Positions 30,806-43,131 are shown, counted from the stretch's first letter. The stretch is 64,000 bases of DNA from Artemisia argyi (GCA_030686995.1 CM060691.1:62409838-62473837); one strand, 5' to 3'. A program made the numbers and translations. Notes: a model not told the origin generated them from the letters alone.

Positions 30806-31444
30806 AATGTTCCTGCAAAAATATCATGTTAAGTTTCCAAAAAATTTCTGGAAAAACTTATGCCTTACTTCCTGGAAAATCCTGCAAAACATCATTATGA
30901 CTCGATACAAGCATTTGACTCAAACAATTACTAATACACATGTTCATTTAATATTGTTGTGATTCATGCTCAATTTCGTTCTTCTAAACAAATTGGGGTC
31001 TCCCTTACACTTAGCTTTTACAAAATACCTTTATATGTAATTAAGACAAAGTTAAAAACAAAATAAAGCATTTTCACAATTTACTTTGAATCATGATCCA
31101 CAAACAATAAAAATAAAACACGCATACATAAACAAATGAAATCAAACAAACAAAACAAATAAAACATGGGTTGCCTCCCAAGAAGCGCTTTTCTTTATTT
31201 ATGAGTCTTGTAGCTAGACTCAAAGTCACGGGCTATTACGTGACCTCGTCATTGGTTCCTGTTCCTAGGTCATCTTCCAAATCTATATGGGGTCGCTTTC
31301 ATAGTGCAGGTATTTTGGGTCTTCAAACTCAAAGACATCTTCCCGATACTTTGGACCAAGCTTACTGATATCCTTAAAGAACCCACATGATAAATCAAAG
31401 GTCTTTTTACATCCTCTCCAAACATCATCATCACATAAAATAAT

Positions 31445-32512
31445 TTAGGACCCTAGCTTATCAAGTCCGTCACAATCTACCCCTTCGAAATCTTTCATCT
31501 TATACGGCGTTTGGTATGAGATTCTCCTAATTCCATCTGTGAAAGTCATGATTCCGTTCCGGTTGTCAACCATTAAGCTAGTGATTTCACAAAAGGGCGC
31601 CCCGAAAACAACTTGTGATAACCTCGGGTCGATATAATCCTCAATATTGTCTACGATCGTAAAGTCCATTGTGAATGACATATTTCCTACGAATACTTGA
31701 ACTTTATGATCTCTACCGACAACATTTTCTCCTTTATAAATCATTCCCCATCTGCAAATATTGTTGTAGTGGAACAAGGACATAACATTCTTGGGTAGGC
31801 ATATGTCAATGTAGACATTATAAAAATACTTGTGACCTATCATACAAGGGATTTTGAGGTTATTCGGATCACGTTGCTTTATCTTTCCCGACCCTCCACT
31901 TCGTAATCCATTTGTATCACAATCTAATGATGGTCGGTATTCATACACTTCCTCATTACCCTTACGAAAAATTACTTTCCTGACACCATTGGTAAATAGT
32001 GCACTACCATCGCTCTTATCTAGGGTCACCCCTGTTTCTTTTACAAATGGTTTCCCGAGGACGAGGTTAGTTAATGTTGGATTAATGAATGAGTCTATGT
32101 CATCGATCACGGTTAGATCAATGTTAATGATGAATCCTCCAATCATAACTGATAACCTTTTCATTATCCTGACGTCATCGAGTCCTTTACACGTAATTTG
32201 TTCAGGGAAGGCTTCTTTGTAAAGGGAGAGGGGCATTACGTTTATAGGGAGGTTAGGATCTAAGTAAGTATCAATTATGAGCTTCTTCCTAGTGGTGCAA
32301 GAAATTTTAAAAACTTCAGAGTCGCTTTCCTTAATCCTATCACTACACCCTATAGTAATGTCTACCACGTTTTCCTTGAGTTTCTCTATAATAGATTCAC
32401 CCAAAATCACTGGATTTTCCGTGTGCCCTTTTGATTTTTCTTTCTTCTCACCCCATTCGCTTGACTCTTGTGTGATGGAGTCCTCGAATAAGTTGGCAAG
32501 GCTCTTAGCCAC
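31445..32512 (-). CDS. Tandem retropepsin-like domains without the catalytic triplet
   Basis: This 355-codon frame holds two copies of a retropepsin-like fold segment. Copy 1 (about residues 75-195) reads LPINVMPLSLY, then a V.DDIDSFI-block, LVLGKPFV and FTNGVRKVIF. Copy 2 (about 225-340) reads LPKNVMSLFHY, then VDNIEDYI, VVFGAPFC and FTDGIRRISY. In active gypsy proteases the segment before NVMPLS is D-[LT]-G-A-S. Here it is DPNLPI and DICLPK, so neither copy has a D-S/T-G motif. I infer pseudo-proteases with another role, perhaps binding. The frame stops before any RT. The start is uncertain because gag precedes it in other frames. Confidence 0.7.
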   Translation of the reverse strand: MAKSLANLFEDSITQESSEWGEKKEKSKGHTENPVILGESIIEKLKENVVDITIGCSDRIKESDSEVFKISCTTRKKLIIDTYLDPNLPINVMPLSLYKEAFPEQITCKGLDDVRIMKRLSVMIGGFIINIDLTVIDDIDSFINPTLTNLVLGKPFVKETGVTLDKSDGSALFTNGVRKVIFRKGNEEVYEYRPSLDCDTNGLRSGGSGKIKQRDPNNLKIPCMIGHKYFYNVYIDICLPKNVMSLFHYNNICRWGMIYKGENVVGRDHKVQVFVGNMSFTMDFTIVDNIEDYIDPRLSQVVFGAPFCEITSLMVDNRNGIMTFTDGIRRISYQTPYKMKDFEGVDCDGLDKLGS

Positions 32513-33053
32513 CTCGTGGTCTTTCTCTGGGGTCTCACCTTCAACTTCATGACCCTCATCCCAGTTGGTTGTTGGCTCTGATCGGGTGTAGGAGCAAGTA
32601 TTGTGGTGATGGCGTTTACAAAGTGGATTGGTCCCTAGGAGTTGACATGGTCCCTAGCTTCCTTTACCTTTGGTGACAGATGTTTAAAGATTTTACTAGG
32701 GCTTTTCATTTTTACAAGGGAGGTTGGCTGATTCCTGATGGTGACAGATTTGACTTCTTCAGCCTGAGTCGATTTACTAGCAGCGTGCTCTTTAATAGCG
32801 TTTAACAAATTACTAACCTTGTCATTCATATCGACTTGTGTTGTCTGAATCGGGTCTCGAGCGTGGAAAGCTGTAATTCTTGAGAGAGAATGAACTTTCG
32901 CAATGCATCTTCATAGCTTTGCTTAGGAGTGTTCTGCGGTGGAAAATGCTCGGACCATGCGAGTGGAGGAGAATCATCGAAGGATACGCTCTGAGTTTGG
33001 TATCCTCTGACATTTGGCTTATCCTTCCATGCATCATAGGCCTCACCAAAGTT

Positions 33054-33338
33054 TCAAGGACTTCGATTAGTGGCGAGCCCTCTATCCTTCACTTTATCAG
33101 TACGTGAGGATGTGAATTCCTTAAAAGCATGTTTTGGAAGTTCCATGCAATTATGAGTTTCATGAGGACCATTACACAATTTGCACGAAGAAGTGATTTT
33201 GTTCACTTGGCTTGAAGGTTTAGGAGCTTCGTAGGATTTCATGAGAAACTTGACTTGGTCTTCAAGTTCCATGTTCCTACGGTCAGTAGTGCTTGAATTG
33301 TTCGAAGGCAAAGATATTGCCTTGACTGTTTTGTTCAA
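33054..33338 (-). pseudogene. Gag nucleocapsid part with a CCHC-type knuckle
   Basis: A 94-codon open piece with CKLCNGPHETHNC (C-X2-C-X3-H-X4-C) near residue 53, the shortened knuckle common in Athila-like gag. It continues in other frames to 32635 (SPKVKEAR-type basic piece). Stops and shifts break the original gag. Confidence 0.75.
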
Positions 33339-33641
33339 ATCATGGGGATCATTCCAACTTTTGTTGTCATAGAGAGCAAGATCTTCTATGAGTTCCCATG
33401 ATTCTTCCGCACTTAGATCACGAAGCTTGCCACCGGCCGATTGGTCAATGGTTCGCCTTATGGAGAGATAGATATGGTCGTAGAAAATTTGGACGTGGAG
33501 CCAAAGATCTATGCCATGATGAGGGACTATTTAGAGTAAGTCCTTGAAACGAGTCCATGCTTCATAGAGAGTTTCACCTTGACGTTGTTGGAACATCAAG
33601 ATATCATTTCTAAGCTTAGTAGTTTTCCCCGGTGGGAAAAA

Positions 33642-34070
33642 TTAAGCAAGGAAACGAGTGGTGAGATCATCCCAAGAGGTGATGGATCCCGCGGGTAAAC
33701 GCTCAAGCCATTGACTAGCTTGGTCATGTAGAGAGAATTGTAAGAGACGCAATCGGGTAGTCTCTCGAGTTACAACATCAAGGTCTATGGAGTCAACAAT
33801 TTTAAGGAAATCCTTGGGATGTTGATTAGGATCTTCGGAACGAAGTCCATGGAATGCACATCTGCTTTGCACAAACCAGATGGTGTCGGATCGCAAGGGA
33901 GACACATTGGCTCCTTGAGTGAGCTCAATGGTGTTTCGATAGCCTTGGTGGCTAGGACGGGAATACTCTCCTAAGGTTCGGGGTCTAGGAGGTTGGTTTG
34001 CTATTGGTGGGTTTTGTGGATGGTTTTGTTGTGGTGGGTTGATGGGATCAAAGAGATTACCACCTTCCAT
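33642..34070 (-). pseudogene. Gag N-terminal capsid part
   Basis: A 142-codon frame starting 173 bp inside the 5' LTR. After a Pro-rich start it shows the gypsy gag (retrotrans_gag) pattern: FHGLRSEDPNQHPKDFLKIV and LRLLQFSLHDQASQWLERLP with SITSWDDLTTRFLA. It stops at 33642, where related gag proteins continue, so the frame is broken. This domain makes the capsid. Confidence 0.85.
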
Positions 34071-34242
34071 GATGGCGGATGGTAAAGGTTACGAACAAAG
34101 GAACGAAGAAATAAGATAAACTAAAGAAAACCTATAAAAATAAATTAAAAATCTTACTAGAAAGGAATCTAGCAAGTAGACCTAATAAAAAGAAATTCTA
34201 ACCTATACAATAACTATTTCCCGGGTTGCGGCGCCAAAAATT

Positions 34243-35666
34243 TGATGCATGGAATTGCACCCTCGCAAAAGGTTTTACCTCTCAAGGGATCTTAAGAAGC
34301 TTGCAATCCCCACCAGGCAGTGTACCTGTTCGTTGTAGTATAGTATAGTGACAAGTACCGGGGGATTGATCGTTCAACTCAGGAATAGTGTTCGCTAGGA
34401 TTAAAAAGTCTACTAAACTAGGTCTAAAGGTGAGGGATGATTCTTTTTGTATTTTTATATTTTAAATTAAAGCAAGTAAAATCTCGGGTTTTTAAGGAGT
34501 GTGCGGAATTGGTTGCTAGTCAACTAACCCAATTAACTAAAGATGCAATCAAAATAAAATAAAATAAACTAAAACTAATTTGTGGTGTAAACAATAATAA
34601 GAGAAAATGTGTTTACTTAGATTTCACTACTGCCTAGATATCTTTTACCGGTTGATTAGCTTGTTACAATTGCATGGATGACGAGTTATATTCCTTAATA
34701 CTAGTCGTAGGGCCGTGTACGAAATTCCCTAACTCTATAAGCTGCTACTTCACTCATATGTCGAACCGACTGAAAGCTCCTAACATGGGATCACTAGAAT
34801 TCGCTTATGCATTAAATACAACCATAAATCGTAGTACACCTCCGATCATGTTTCTTAAGACGTTCAAGCAAGTTACCAATTGGAAGTATACCAGTTTTCT
34901 TAAGCCTAACATCGAATACAATTATCCACAACAATTATAAACAAACCATCAACCAATAATCAACATCTAGGTTTCATTACATCTAAGCAAACACAAGAAA
35001 AACCTAGCCTAGCATGTTAAAAAGAAGACAAGCATAAGATAGAATCACACAACACATAGACATATTGTATGATTATTAGAAAACTTATCTTCAATTGAAC
35101 ATGGATGGAACAAGGGTTGAAACCCTTATTATTACAGAAAATTCGTCTAGGGTTTTCACAAAGAAGCTCTCCAAAAGTTCCACCCCATAATGAATGAAAA
35201 GTATAAAACAATATATAGATTTTACACCTTGACGGCCTCACGTTATAGCTCGTGACGCCGTCAACTCGCCACCAAGATAAAATTCGTATTGCCTAGATCC
35301 ACTTCTGATGTCGTCATGTGTAATTTTACTCTGGACCGTCACATGTATTTTGACCCTGACGGCCTTGGTGACGCCGTCAGGCCAAATTGCCTTGAAAATG
35401 TTCTGGGCCGTCATGTGTATTTTCCACATCTACCTCTTTTTCCAATCTTGATGCCGTCACTTGCATTGCCTTGACGCCGTCAGGTACTGTTCCCAGCAAG
35501 GATTTTGAGACTTTGTCGTTTTCTTCACTTTTTCGCTCCAAAATGCTCCCTTTTGTAAATTTCCTCTAAAATGACAAAAGGAATGATTTAGGTCAATAAT
35601 TGATCAAATAATTACGAATTCGGGCTTAAATGACCCCCCAAAAGCGGTACACTTTTCGCCTTATCA
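34243..35666 (-). repeat. 5' LTR of the gag-only element
   Basis: 1424 bp, pairs with 27330-28772. TGACGCCGTCA-type motifs cluster at about 35230-35483. A short deletion near 35540-35575 relative to the other LTR removes part of an ACGTCCAAAA stretch. Confidence 0.92.
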
Positions 35667-36801
35667 CAACGTAATCATACAAAGTGAACCAATGACGGTG
35701 CAAGTTGATGACTAAACCTAGCGAAGTCATTTTGCTCCGGTTTTTAATTAATTGAAATTTGAGAAAAAGAAAAAAGGATTTTGTGTTTATAAAAATCTTT
35801 ACCTGGTTTGCCTTTTGCATAATATAAAAATCATTTTTGGTTCAAATTTGGTTGCTTTGGATCTGATTTTGAAGCAAACTTGAAAAAAAAATCCTGCAAT
35901 TATGTGTTCATGAAACACCCCTTTATAGACTCGATAGTAATTTGTACACAAATGGCAAAACCATAATTGACATTCTGTTACTAATCAAGTATACTTATAT
36001 ATTTTTATTTAAAACAAGCTTTCGAAAGTATTTTTATAAGAAAGTAGACTCAATTACCTTTCTAACGATAGGTGGCTCGTCCTAAACAAAGCTACGATCG
36101 ATTTTATATAATTTTTAGAAAATGACAAAAAGCTGACAAACCAAACAGCCGACGACCATTCGAGTTCTGACCGAAAATGGTTGACGGCCAAACCCCACAG
36201 TCGGCGGTTGTTTCACCCAGACATGCACAACTTCTGTAACTTGCATGTTTTCTAAAAAATTGACTTCCTCAATAAAACATGATACTTTCCAGAATACCTT
36301 TAAAAAATCATCTAATCTAATAATATGAACAAGTTTTGGTCTCAACGACACGCAAAAACGCATTTTGCGAAATCACAGGTGTTATGCCAAACACCCCGTT
36401 TTGACCCACTTTGCATACATTAATCTAAAAGCATTCATAAATCCATATGAATGCAATTTATAAACTTTACACATTTATAAACAATTTCCATTCTAGTTTG
36501 GGGGGTGAATCTTCGATTCGATTTAACCTAGCACTTTTACCATGACGTTTACTTACGCAACTCCGTTTTTCCTCAAAAAAACTGAAAAAATTGAAAATTT
36601 GAAAAATTTTGAAGAAAAATGAATGAAAATTTTGTGAAAAAGCAAAAAAAAAATGAGAATAATTGAAAAAATTGTGCAAAAATATAATAAGTGTTTTAAC
36701 ACCTTGTTGATTTTTCAGCTGGCGAGAGTAGGAATAAATATTTTGACTTGACCTGGCGTATTGAGCGCTAGCTTGTTCCCTTAACCAATGATAATCATAT
36801 A

Positions 36802-36999
36802 AGCTTGTGCTAGTCTTGTACACCAGGAGCTATAAAATGCGTATTCTTTCTTAAGAATCTGCAAGTTCCCGTACTTGACTTTAGAAATGCATGGCTTAAA
36901 AGCTTTCGCTAGTCTTGTACATAAGGAGCTATAAAATGCGAATTCTGTCTTAAGAATTTGCAAGTTTTGATATTTGAATTTATATATACGTAGCTGATT
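36802..36999 (+). repeat. 99-bp tandem duplication
   Basis: Two units start AGCTTGTGCTAG (36802) and AGCTTTCGCTAG (36901) and share GAGCTATAAAATGCG and CTTAAGAATYTGCAAG. Each unit contains a TATAAAA. Confidence 0.8.
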
Positions 37000-38189
37000 A
37001 TTGGCTAAGCATTCGCGAATCTCATTATTTGAGATTTTTAAATGTGCGAAGAGCGAGAGATGATAGAGTTTATTTAGAAGTTAGATGCTAAACGTGGAGT
37101 AGTTGGTTGTCTTTAGAGCTCATTGAAGGTACTTGTGGCCTGTTGCTCCCACCAGATTGTTTCACCCATATTAATAGATGTTCTAGGTTAATTAAAGGTA
37201 TTTAGGTTTGGGCGAAATTTAGTTCTTTATCTTCTTAAAAGAATCTTTGCTTTAAAAGTTGGGTACATATCAAGGACACATAATAAATAAAGTCAAAAGT
37301 GTTGTAAGTTACAAAGTCAAGATCCGGTCCTTGGATCTTTAGTTCAAGAATGTATGAGGTTTTGGAACTACCCAGTAAAGTTCCATGGTAAAAGTATGTT
37401 GTAATGAAAAAAAAACAAAAAAGAAAAAAAAAATCATCAATTTGATAAGGATGTATTAATGAGTGCTTAAGTTGTTAGAAAAGTTGATGGCGCGTGAGGT
37501 GCATGTGGATGGTCCTGGACCAGACACATGAGGTGCACGTGTACTTCTCCTCAACTTATATATATGAGTTCGAATGTATCCCAATTCCTTGATGTGGACC
37601 TCATTTTTAAGGCAATGGTTCTTGAGAAAAGATGAAAAAACTACTTAGCGTCTAAACTTGGTATCTTTATCGGATAAAAACATATCGAAACGAAAAAAAT
37701 GTGAAGCAATTCATTTCTCACAAAAATAAAAAAATCTAGATACATTAAGAAAATGGGAGCGAGAGGTTATTACACAAGTAACTTCCATGGGTAGTGTTAG
37801 CATCTAACTTGTAAGTAAGCTGTGATCTCGTTTTTAAGCTTAGTTTGGGGGCTCGTGAAAAATCAAGGATGACGATTTTTATCCGTATGGTCACTTCTCC
37901 ATGAGTAGTGTTCCTACTTTTTGACCCTAAAAATTATTGCAAAATAATGAAAGTTCAACAAACTGTTACATGAATAAAGTGAAAAAAAAATACAAAAATA
38001 GTAGTGATAAATAGTGTAAGGAATAAATTGGAAAAACGAAGCGTTTTCGAGAATAAATGATTTCGTAACTTCTTTTGAACCTCCTTGCTACTTTACAAAG
38101 TCAGTAGGAAGAGTTATGAAATTATTTATCTCAAAAGCGTGAATTGATCACATTGCGTGAGGACATGACAATACTTTAGTCCGAGGGAT

Positions 38190-41100
38190 TTTGGTGAGTG
38201 CTTATTCACTCACCTTTTCTTGTCCAAAATAAGACCAAATAAACCAAAAACTAACCAAAATTGCCAAAGGATGTATGTTTTTGTGTTTGTGAATGTGCAG
38301 GAACGGATATTTAAGAAAATGACAAAAAAAACACTGAGAAAACGACAAAATCGAGCACGAGAATGGAATGAGAGTCAAAAGCCGTAGCTAGGGGAGGATA
38401 TTGGTCAAAGAAAGCTTGAAATGTTAAAAGAAGTCCTTAAAGATTCAAAGAATGACAGAAATGACCCTTGGTTGAAGTTTGATGAGAATGACAAGAATAG
38501 TCCTCCAAGTTTCATCAAGTTGTCAGATTTGGTCCTTTAAAGATATTTTTAAAAAGGAAAGTCAAAGTCCACCCTCAAGTATTCAAGAGTGACAAGTTCA
38601 GCCCTTAAAACATACATTGGAAGTTTGGCAGCTAAGGTCCTTGAAGTTATAGAGAATTACAACCTTGGTCCTTGTTGATTTCATAAGCTTAAATCTGTAA
38701 CTATTAATAAACCTAGTCCAAAATTAAATCAAACAAGCCCAGCTGCAAATCCAGTCCATGTACCAAGACTAATTCTCCAAAACCCATCATCAAGCCCAAA
38801 TCCTGAGCCCACCATCCCTTGGTCAAAGACTTACTCACCCTCGGTCAATGGTCTAATAAATCAAGAAGAATAAAAAAATAATTACCCAACCTTCCCACCC
38901 CCAAATTCACCTTTTACCCAGTACATGAACCCTAAAAAATTACTCTGTACAATTACCACAATTAAGGGTATTATAGTCTAATCATTGGGTTCTAGAAGCT
39001 TGTCAGTGTGTCAGAAGGTGTCAATATCAAATAAGCACACGGATGGTGGACGTGGCAACCCTCATTGGACGAAACACCTCATCTTTCATTGATCTAAGGG
39101 CTGATAATGCTTGCAATGATTGGGATACGATTTGGATGGCGTGTATTAGCTTTAAAGAAACACAAGGTCACAGATATTGCCAGCATGGACTTCACACCCC
39201 TAACTCCTCCTCTCGGCTATAAAAGGAGCTCAACCTAACCTCATTTTGCAAGTAGAATTATGTAATGAAACTCTGCCAAATTGTATTTTCATTTTTACTT
39301 TAGTTGTAATCTAGCTTTTATTACATTGTAATTTCAATTTCAAGTTACTTAACAAAATTTAGTTTTCATTCCTCAATCACTTTATTGATTTCCAATTTAC
39401 TTTCAAGCTTAACTGTTCATTTTCAGCTCCTTATAAGCTCAATTTATTAGCTGTTATATATGCTTATTCAATCTAAGTTTCAAAAACATAAAAAATAAGA
39501 AAAATAAATAAATTACAAAAATAATGTTTCAATTTTCTTAAAACAGCTTGCAATCAAGCTTAGTGTTATAAACTCAAGCTCATATTAGCTTCCTAGCTTT
39601 TGTGAGTGTTTGCTTTAGCTTAAAGCAAATTAAATCTCTCATTTCATTGAAAGTCAACGAAAGTCAAAGATGAGGTGAAGATGATGATTCTAGGTTGAAA
39701 ATTGATAGATCATTGTTGCTGAGGGTTGAAATGGTCTATCTAAAGATAGGCCATTGTTCAAGAGATGTCCTTGTTCAGCTAGGACTGAATTAGTAAGTTT
39801 CATTTTTTAATTCCAAATCTCATAACTGCATAGTATAGTTATATAGAGTAGATTGTAGTTATTCTGATTGTTTGCCGCTATTTCTGTTTGTGTTGATCAG
39901 ATTAGAGTTTAGTTTTTTAGATATAGTGATTTGATAGTTAAATTCTTCATAACTGCATTAAATAGCTTGTGTGCTTTTTGATTTTGCATTCTGTTGGTTT
40001 TGTTGTTATTATCATAATTTTTCAGTTCATTTAGTCTTAAATACATATAAGTAAATTAGTTAGATCACTAGATTGGAAGTTAGTAGCTTAATACTACATT
40101 AAGTAGTTAAATCCATAGTTAAAAGGAGTGTTTGGATCTGCTGATTACTAGGTTTAGTACTTGGAATTGTATTGCTACATATGCTTCATTAGTCAACAAT
40201 ATGTTAGCGTAGATTAGTATACGCTTAAAATCAGTAGAATAATAAATATAAAGTCAAAATTAGTTGTAAAATCCATTCCTGTTCTCACTATGTTGATTTA
40301 GTGGATGCCAAAGTAGATTTAGGAGCATTTTAGTATAACCTGGCTTAATTAGTGTTTAAAGTTACTCAATATATCATTTAGAACAAGATTAGGCTAGTAG
40401 AAGTTCATTAAAATCAACTTGGTAGTGCACTTAAAAAGTGAGAATAGGTAAAAAAAGATTCAGCAAATGTATTTCACTAGGATCTGATCTTAAGGCATAA
40501 TGGATCAATTGAGATTAATTGATAGGGCTTTTGATATTTTTAGAAAGCCACTAGTATCAGCTTATCATACCTGCCTTTAGTTTTCAATTTGTAGCTTATT
40601 TGAACTGCTGATTTAGGCCTGCAAGTTAGGGGTTCAACCATAGCTTGCTGATTGATAATAGAACCTGAAGTTGTGCTTATTGGTTTATAACCTGAGCTAA
40701 TTTGAGAATTCTGAGTAGATTTGAGTTTACTTAAGTGGTTAACATTGTTTCTGAGCTACTGGCTTATCCTGGTGCTTTATTGTTTAATCTGGTGCTTATT
40801 ACAAACTGCTTATAACTTGATATTGAGTGATCCAGTGTGCTTTTTAGTATGAATTGAGTTTGGTTGTGCTTTTATGAGTATAAGATACCTTCCATAAAGT
40901 TTTTGAAATGTGTTGTGATAAATGCTTATTAATAAGCACTTATCGCCAACTGCTTTTAAGCCAAAAGAGCTTTTTAAACCTTAATTTTTTCTGATTTTAT
41001 TTTTCCTAGATTTCAAATAATATTTTAGAATTTTCCAGAAATTTTCATAATTTTTCTCCATCATTTGCTATTTTTATTTAGTGTTTAATAGTTTTTAATT

Positions 41101-41650
41101 CAATAAAAATTCAAAATAAATCAGAAAAAGCCATAAAAATATAAAAATAGTTTAGAAAATTATTTTTAGGTATTTTGGATTTTTCAAAATCATTTTTGTA
41201 TTTTTCAAATTCTTTTTCACCTTTCTTTACGTTTTTAGTAATTTTTAATAATTCAAAAATAGAAATTAATTCATAATAAATAAACAAAAAGTCAAAAAAA
41301 TATAATTTCTTTTCTCAAAATTATTTTTGGTTATTTAGGATTTTTAGAAATTTATTTCAAATTTTTAGGAGCCTTTTTCATTAACTTTCACTTTTTAATT
41401 CATTACGTGACGTTTATTTTTGCGTTTGTTAATTCGATTTACATTTTTAGATAAGTGTGTTTATTAAGCTTGTACCTTCTGCATTATTTCTTGATTCTCA
41501 TTGTTATCTTAGTGTAAAATCCACAATTCACCTCACATTCACACATTTCCGAATCGACAATTCGCATCAAACCTTCGTTGGGAGAACGACCCGGGAGCTT
41601 GCATTCGTTGCATTTTCTTCGAAAAAACAAGTACCTTCCACTAAATTACA
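38190..41650 (+). mobile_element. Possible solo or truncated gypsy LTR (Tat/Ogre-like)
   Basis: The block has a GC-poor U3, a TATA box CTATAAAAGG at about 39219-39228 and a long A/T-rich transcribed part with repeated TTTTTAGAAATTT-like runs. Near its end it has GGGAGAACGACCCGGGAGC (about 41580-41598), the kind of box found at the end of large gypsy LTRs. It begins near a hairpin GGTGAGTG/CACTCACC. No second copy or target duplication is visible, so the boundaries are guesses. Confidence 0.3.
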
Positions 41651-42652
41651 TCAATTAAATATATGTTTATTGTTTATTAACAAAAAAAATGCATATGAAC
41701 ATACCAGTTGAGTAAGGAGACCGGAGAAGAGGATTATAATTAAGGTTCGATTTCTTAAGGATGGAGATGAAATTGCCTGATATTTAGATAGCCATATAGG
41801 TGAATGACTGGTGGTGGTCGAGAGGGCAGGCAGCGATTGGAGTGGTCTTAGGGTTAGGCGTGGAGGGTCCCCCCCCCCCCTAAATTTACAATTTTAGCAT
41901 AAAAGTTACGAAGGCCCTTGAAGCTTATAAAATTACAGCCGCTTTTTATAAGTTTTGTTTTTCAGACTTTCGACATATATACTTTTGGTGTTTTTTTTCA
42001 TGCTAGACCAAAATTTTCAATTTTGACCTAACTAAATTAAATTTTGACTTTTTATTGGCTAATCATATTGCTCAATTTCGCCTATATGTTAAAATCGAGC
42101 ATTCCTATTGGTCCATTCTTTTTCCACTAAGATTGTTTTGTAAAAAAAAACTCCGAAATGATATAATTCCTTTATTATATAAAAGATTACTTGTATTGAT
42201 GATACGTGATTCTTGATTTGGTAAACATACTTGTAATTACGTGACATATATATTTGTTATGAGAGACATAGCCACTATTCATATTTAGTCACACTTGATC
42301 AGGAATTTGATACGAAACATTTAAAATTTTAATTAGGAACGTATTCACTCCCTCTTCATTTCTACAAACATCAATATTTGAAATCTAACAAGATAGTCCT
42401 ACGAAAGACCTCAAAACTCCAATGTAATAACTTTTTTTTTCATCTTTTGTCAACCTTACTAGAGGTGATCTTATAAGCATTAGTGGTAATCGATCGTGAG
42501 TCATAATAAGATGTCACGAGCTTGAATTCTATAAATTGTAACTTATCAGGGTTATCCGTATTAGTCATACAAATTAGAATCACAAAAATAGCTTAAAAAA
42601 GTTATGTCATGAAAAATAGTCATGACATTTTAAGCATATGTAACTCATATAT

Positions 42653-43131
42653 TGTTGATACAAAAGTTGGGCGTTCCTGATATGGGCTCTTGCTCTCGTA
42701 CCAATTCGCTTCTTAATGCTTGAAACCTGCGCACTAAGAAAATAAACAACACCGTTAGGCTTATCGTGGGATTGTCTCCCATATTAGACTTCGGCGTGAG
42801 AGTAAGTAATCGGTTTAAGGTTCTCGTAAAGAGTTTTAGGGTTTGTGAATCGTACCTTTAATGAGAATTATGTCATTCCTTATATAGGCGCAGAATCCTT
42901 GTAGGGTTCGTGCTCCTTACGTTTCGCACACATGGTGCTTATCCGGGTTAAGGATATCTATTCCATAGATAGAAGATCCTTATCTATACCGTATATAGTT
43001 TGGTTGGGCTTGCGTGAGCCCACTCCATTATTAATGCGGCCCAAGTTATAATAGCCCACGCATGGTGGTTATTGGCCTTAGTAATGTTTATCATTTGGGC
43101 TCGTGGCCCATATATAGACTATACGTCATCA
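42653..43131 (-). repeat. 3' LTR of the gypsy element
   Basis: Nearly identical to 52462-52941. On the plus strand it lies directly upstream of the antisense gene promoter region. Confidence 0.95.

Larger units (their letters stand above)
28773..31444. other. Long non-coding 3' region of the gag-only element with repeated modules
   Basis: It has no coding frame over 2.7 kb, where pol would be in an autonomous relative. CCCTTACACTT (AAGTGTAAGGG on the sense strand) occurs four times: 28777-28787, 29416-29426, 30334-30344 and 31002-31012. Two copies are followed within a few bases by perfect hairpins (28791-28812 and 30348-30371). A three-unit palindromic array is at 30746-30805. Confidence 0.75.
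27330..35666 (-). mobile_element. Gag/protease-only LTR retrotransposon (Ty3/gypsy Athila/Tat-like), non-autonomous
   Basis: LTRs 27330-28772 and 34243-35666 (TGATGCRTGG...CCTTATCA) are flanked by CAACG (27325-27329 and 35667-35671). The minus-strand PBS-like TGGCGCCGCAACCCGG (complement 34221-34236) resembles a tRNA-Asp type site used by Athila-like elements. The interior has gag pieces, a CCHC-type knuckle and a degenerate protease-like ORF, but no RT, RNase H or integrase. By eye the LTRs differ by about 4% plus small deletions. It would depend on a partner for reverse transcription and integration. Confidence 0.92.
35672..42652. other. Non-coding intergenic DNA with decayed element remnants
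   Basis: No ORF here has a recognisable domain. It contains two G-rich PPT-like tracts (TAGTTTGGGGGGTG at about 36494 and TAGTTTGGGGGCTCG at about 37842), a 99-bp tandem duplication (36802-36999), a hairpin (38193-38214), a probable LTR-like block with a TATA box (about 38190-41650) and a C homopolymer at about 41869-41880. The rest is AT-rich. Confidence 0.5.

Noticed and set aside
41869..41880. C homopolymer as a G-quadruplex or biological signal
   Set aside because: A single C run without neighbouring runs; may be a sequencing or assembly artefact.
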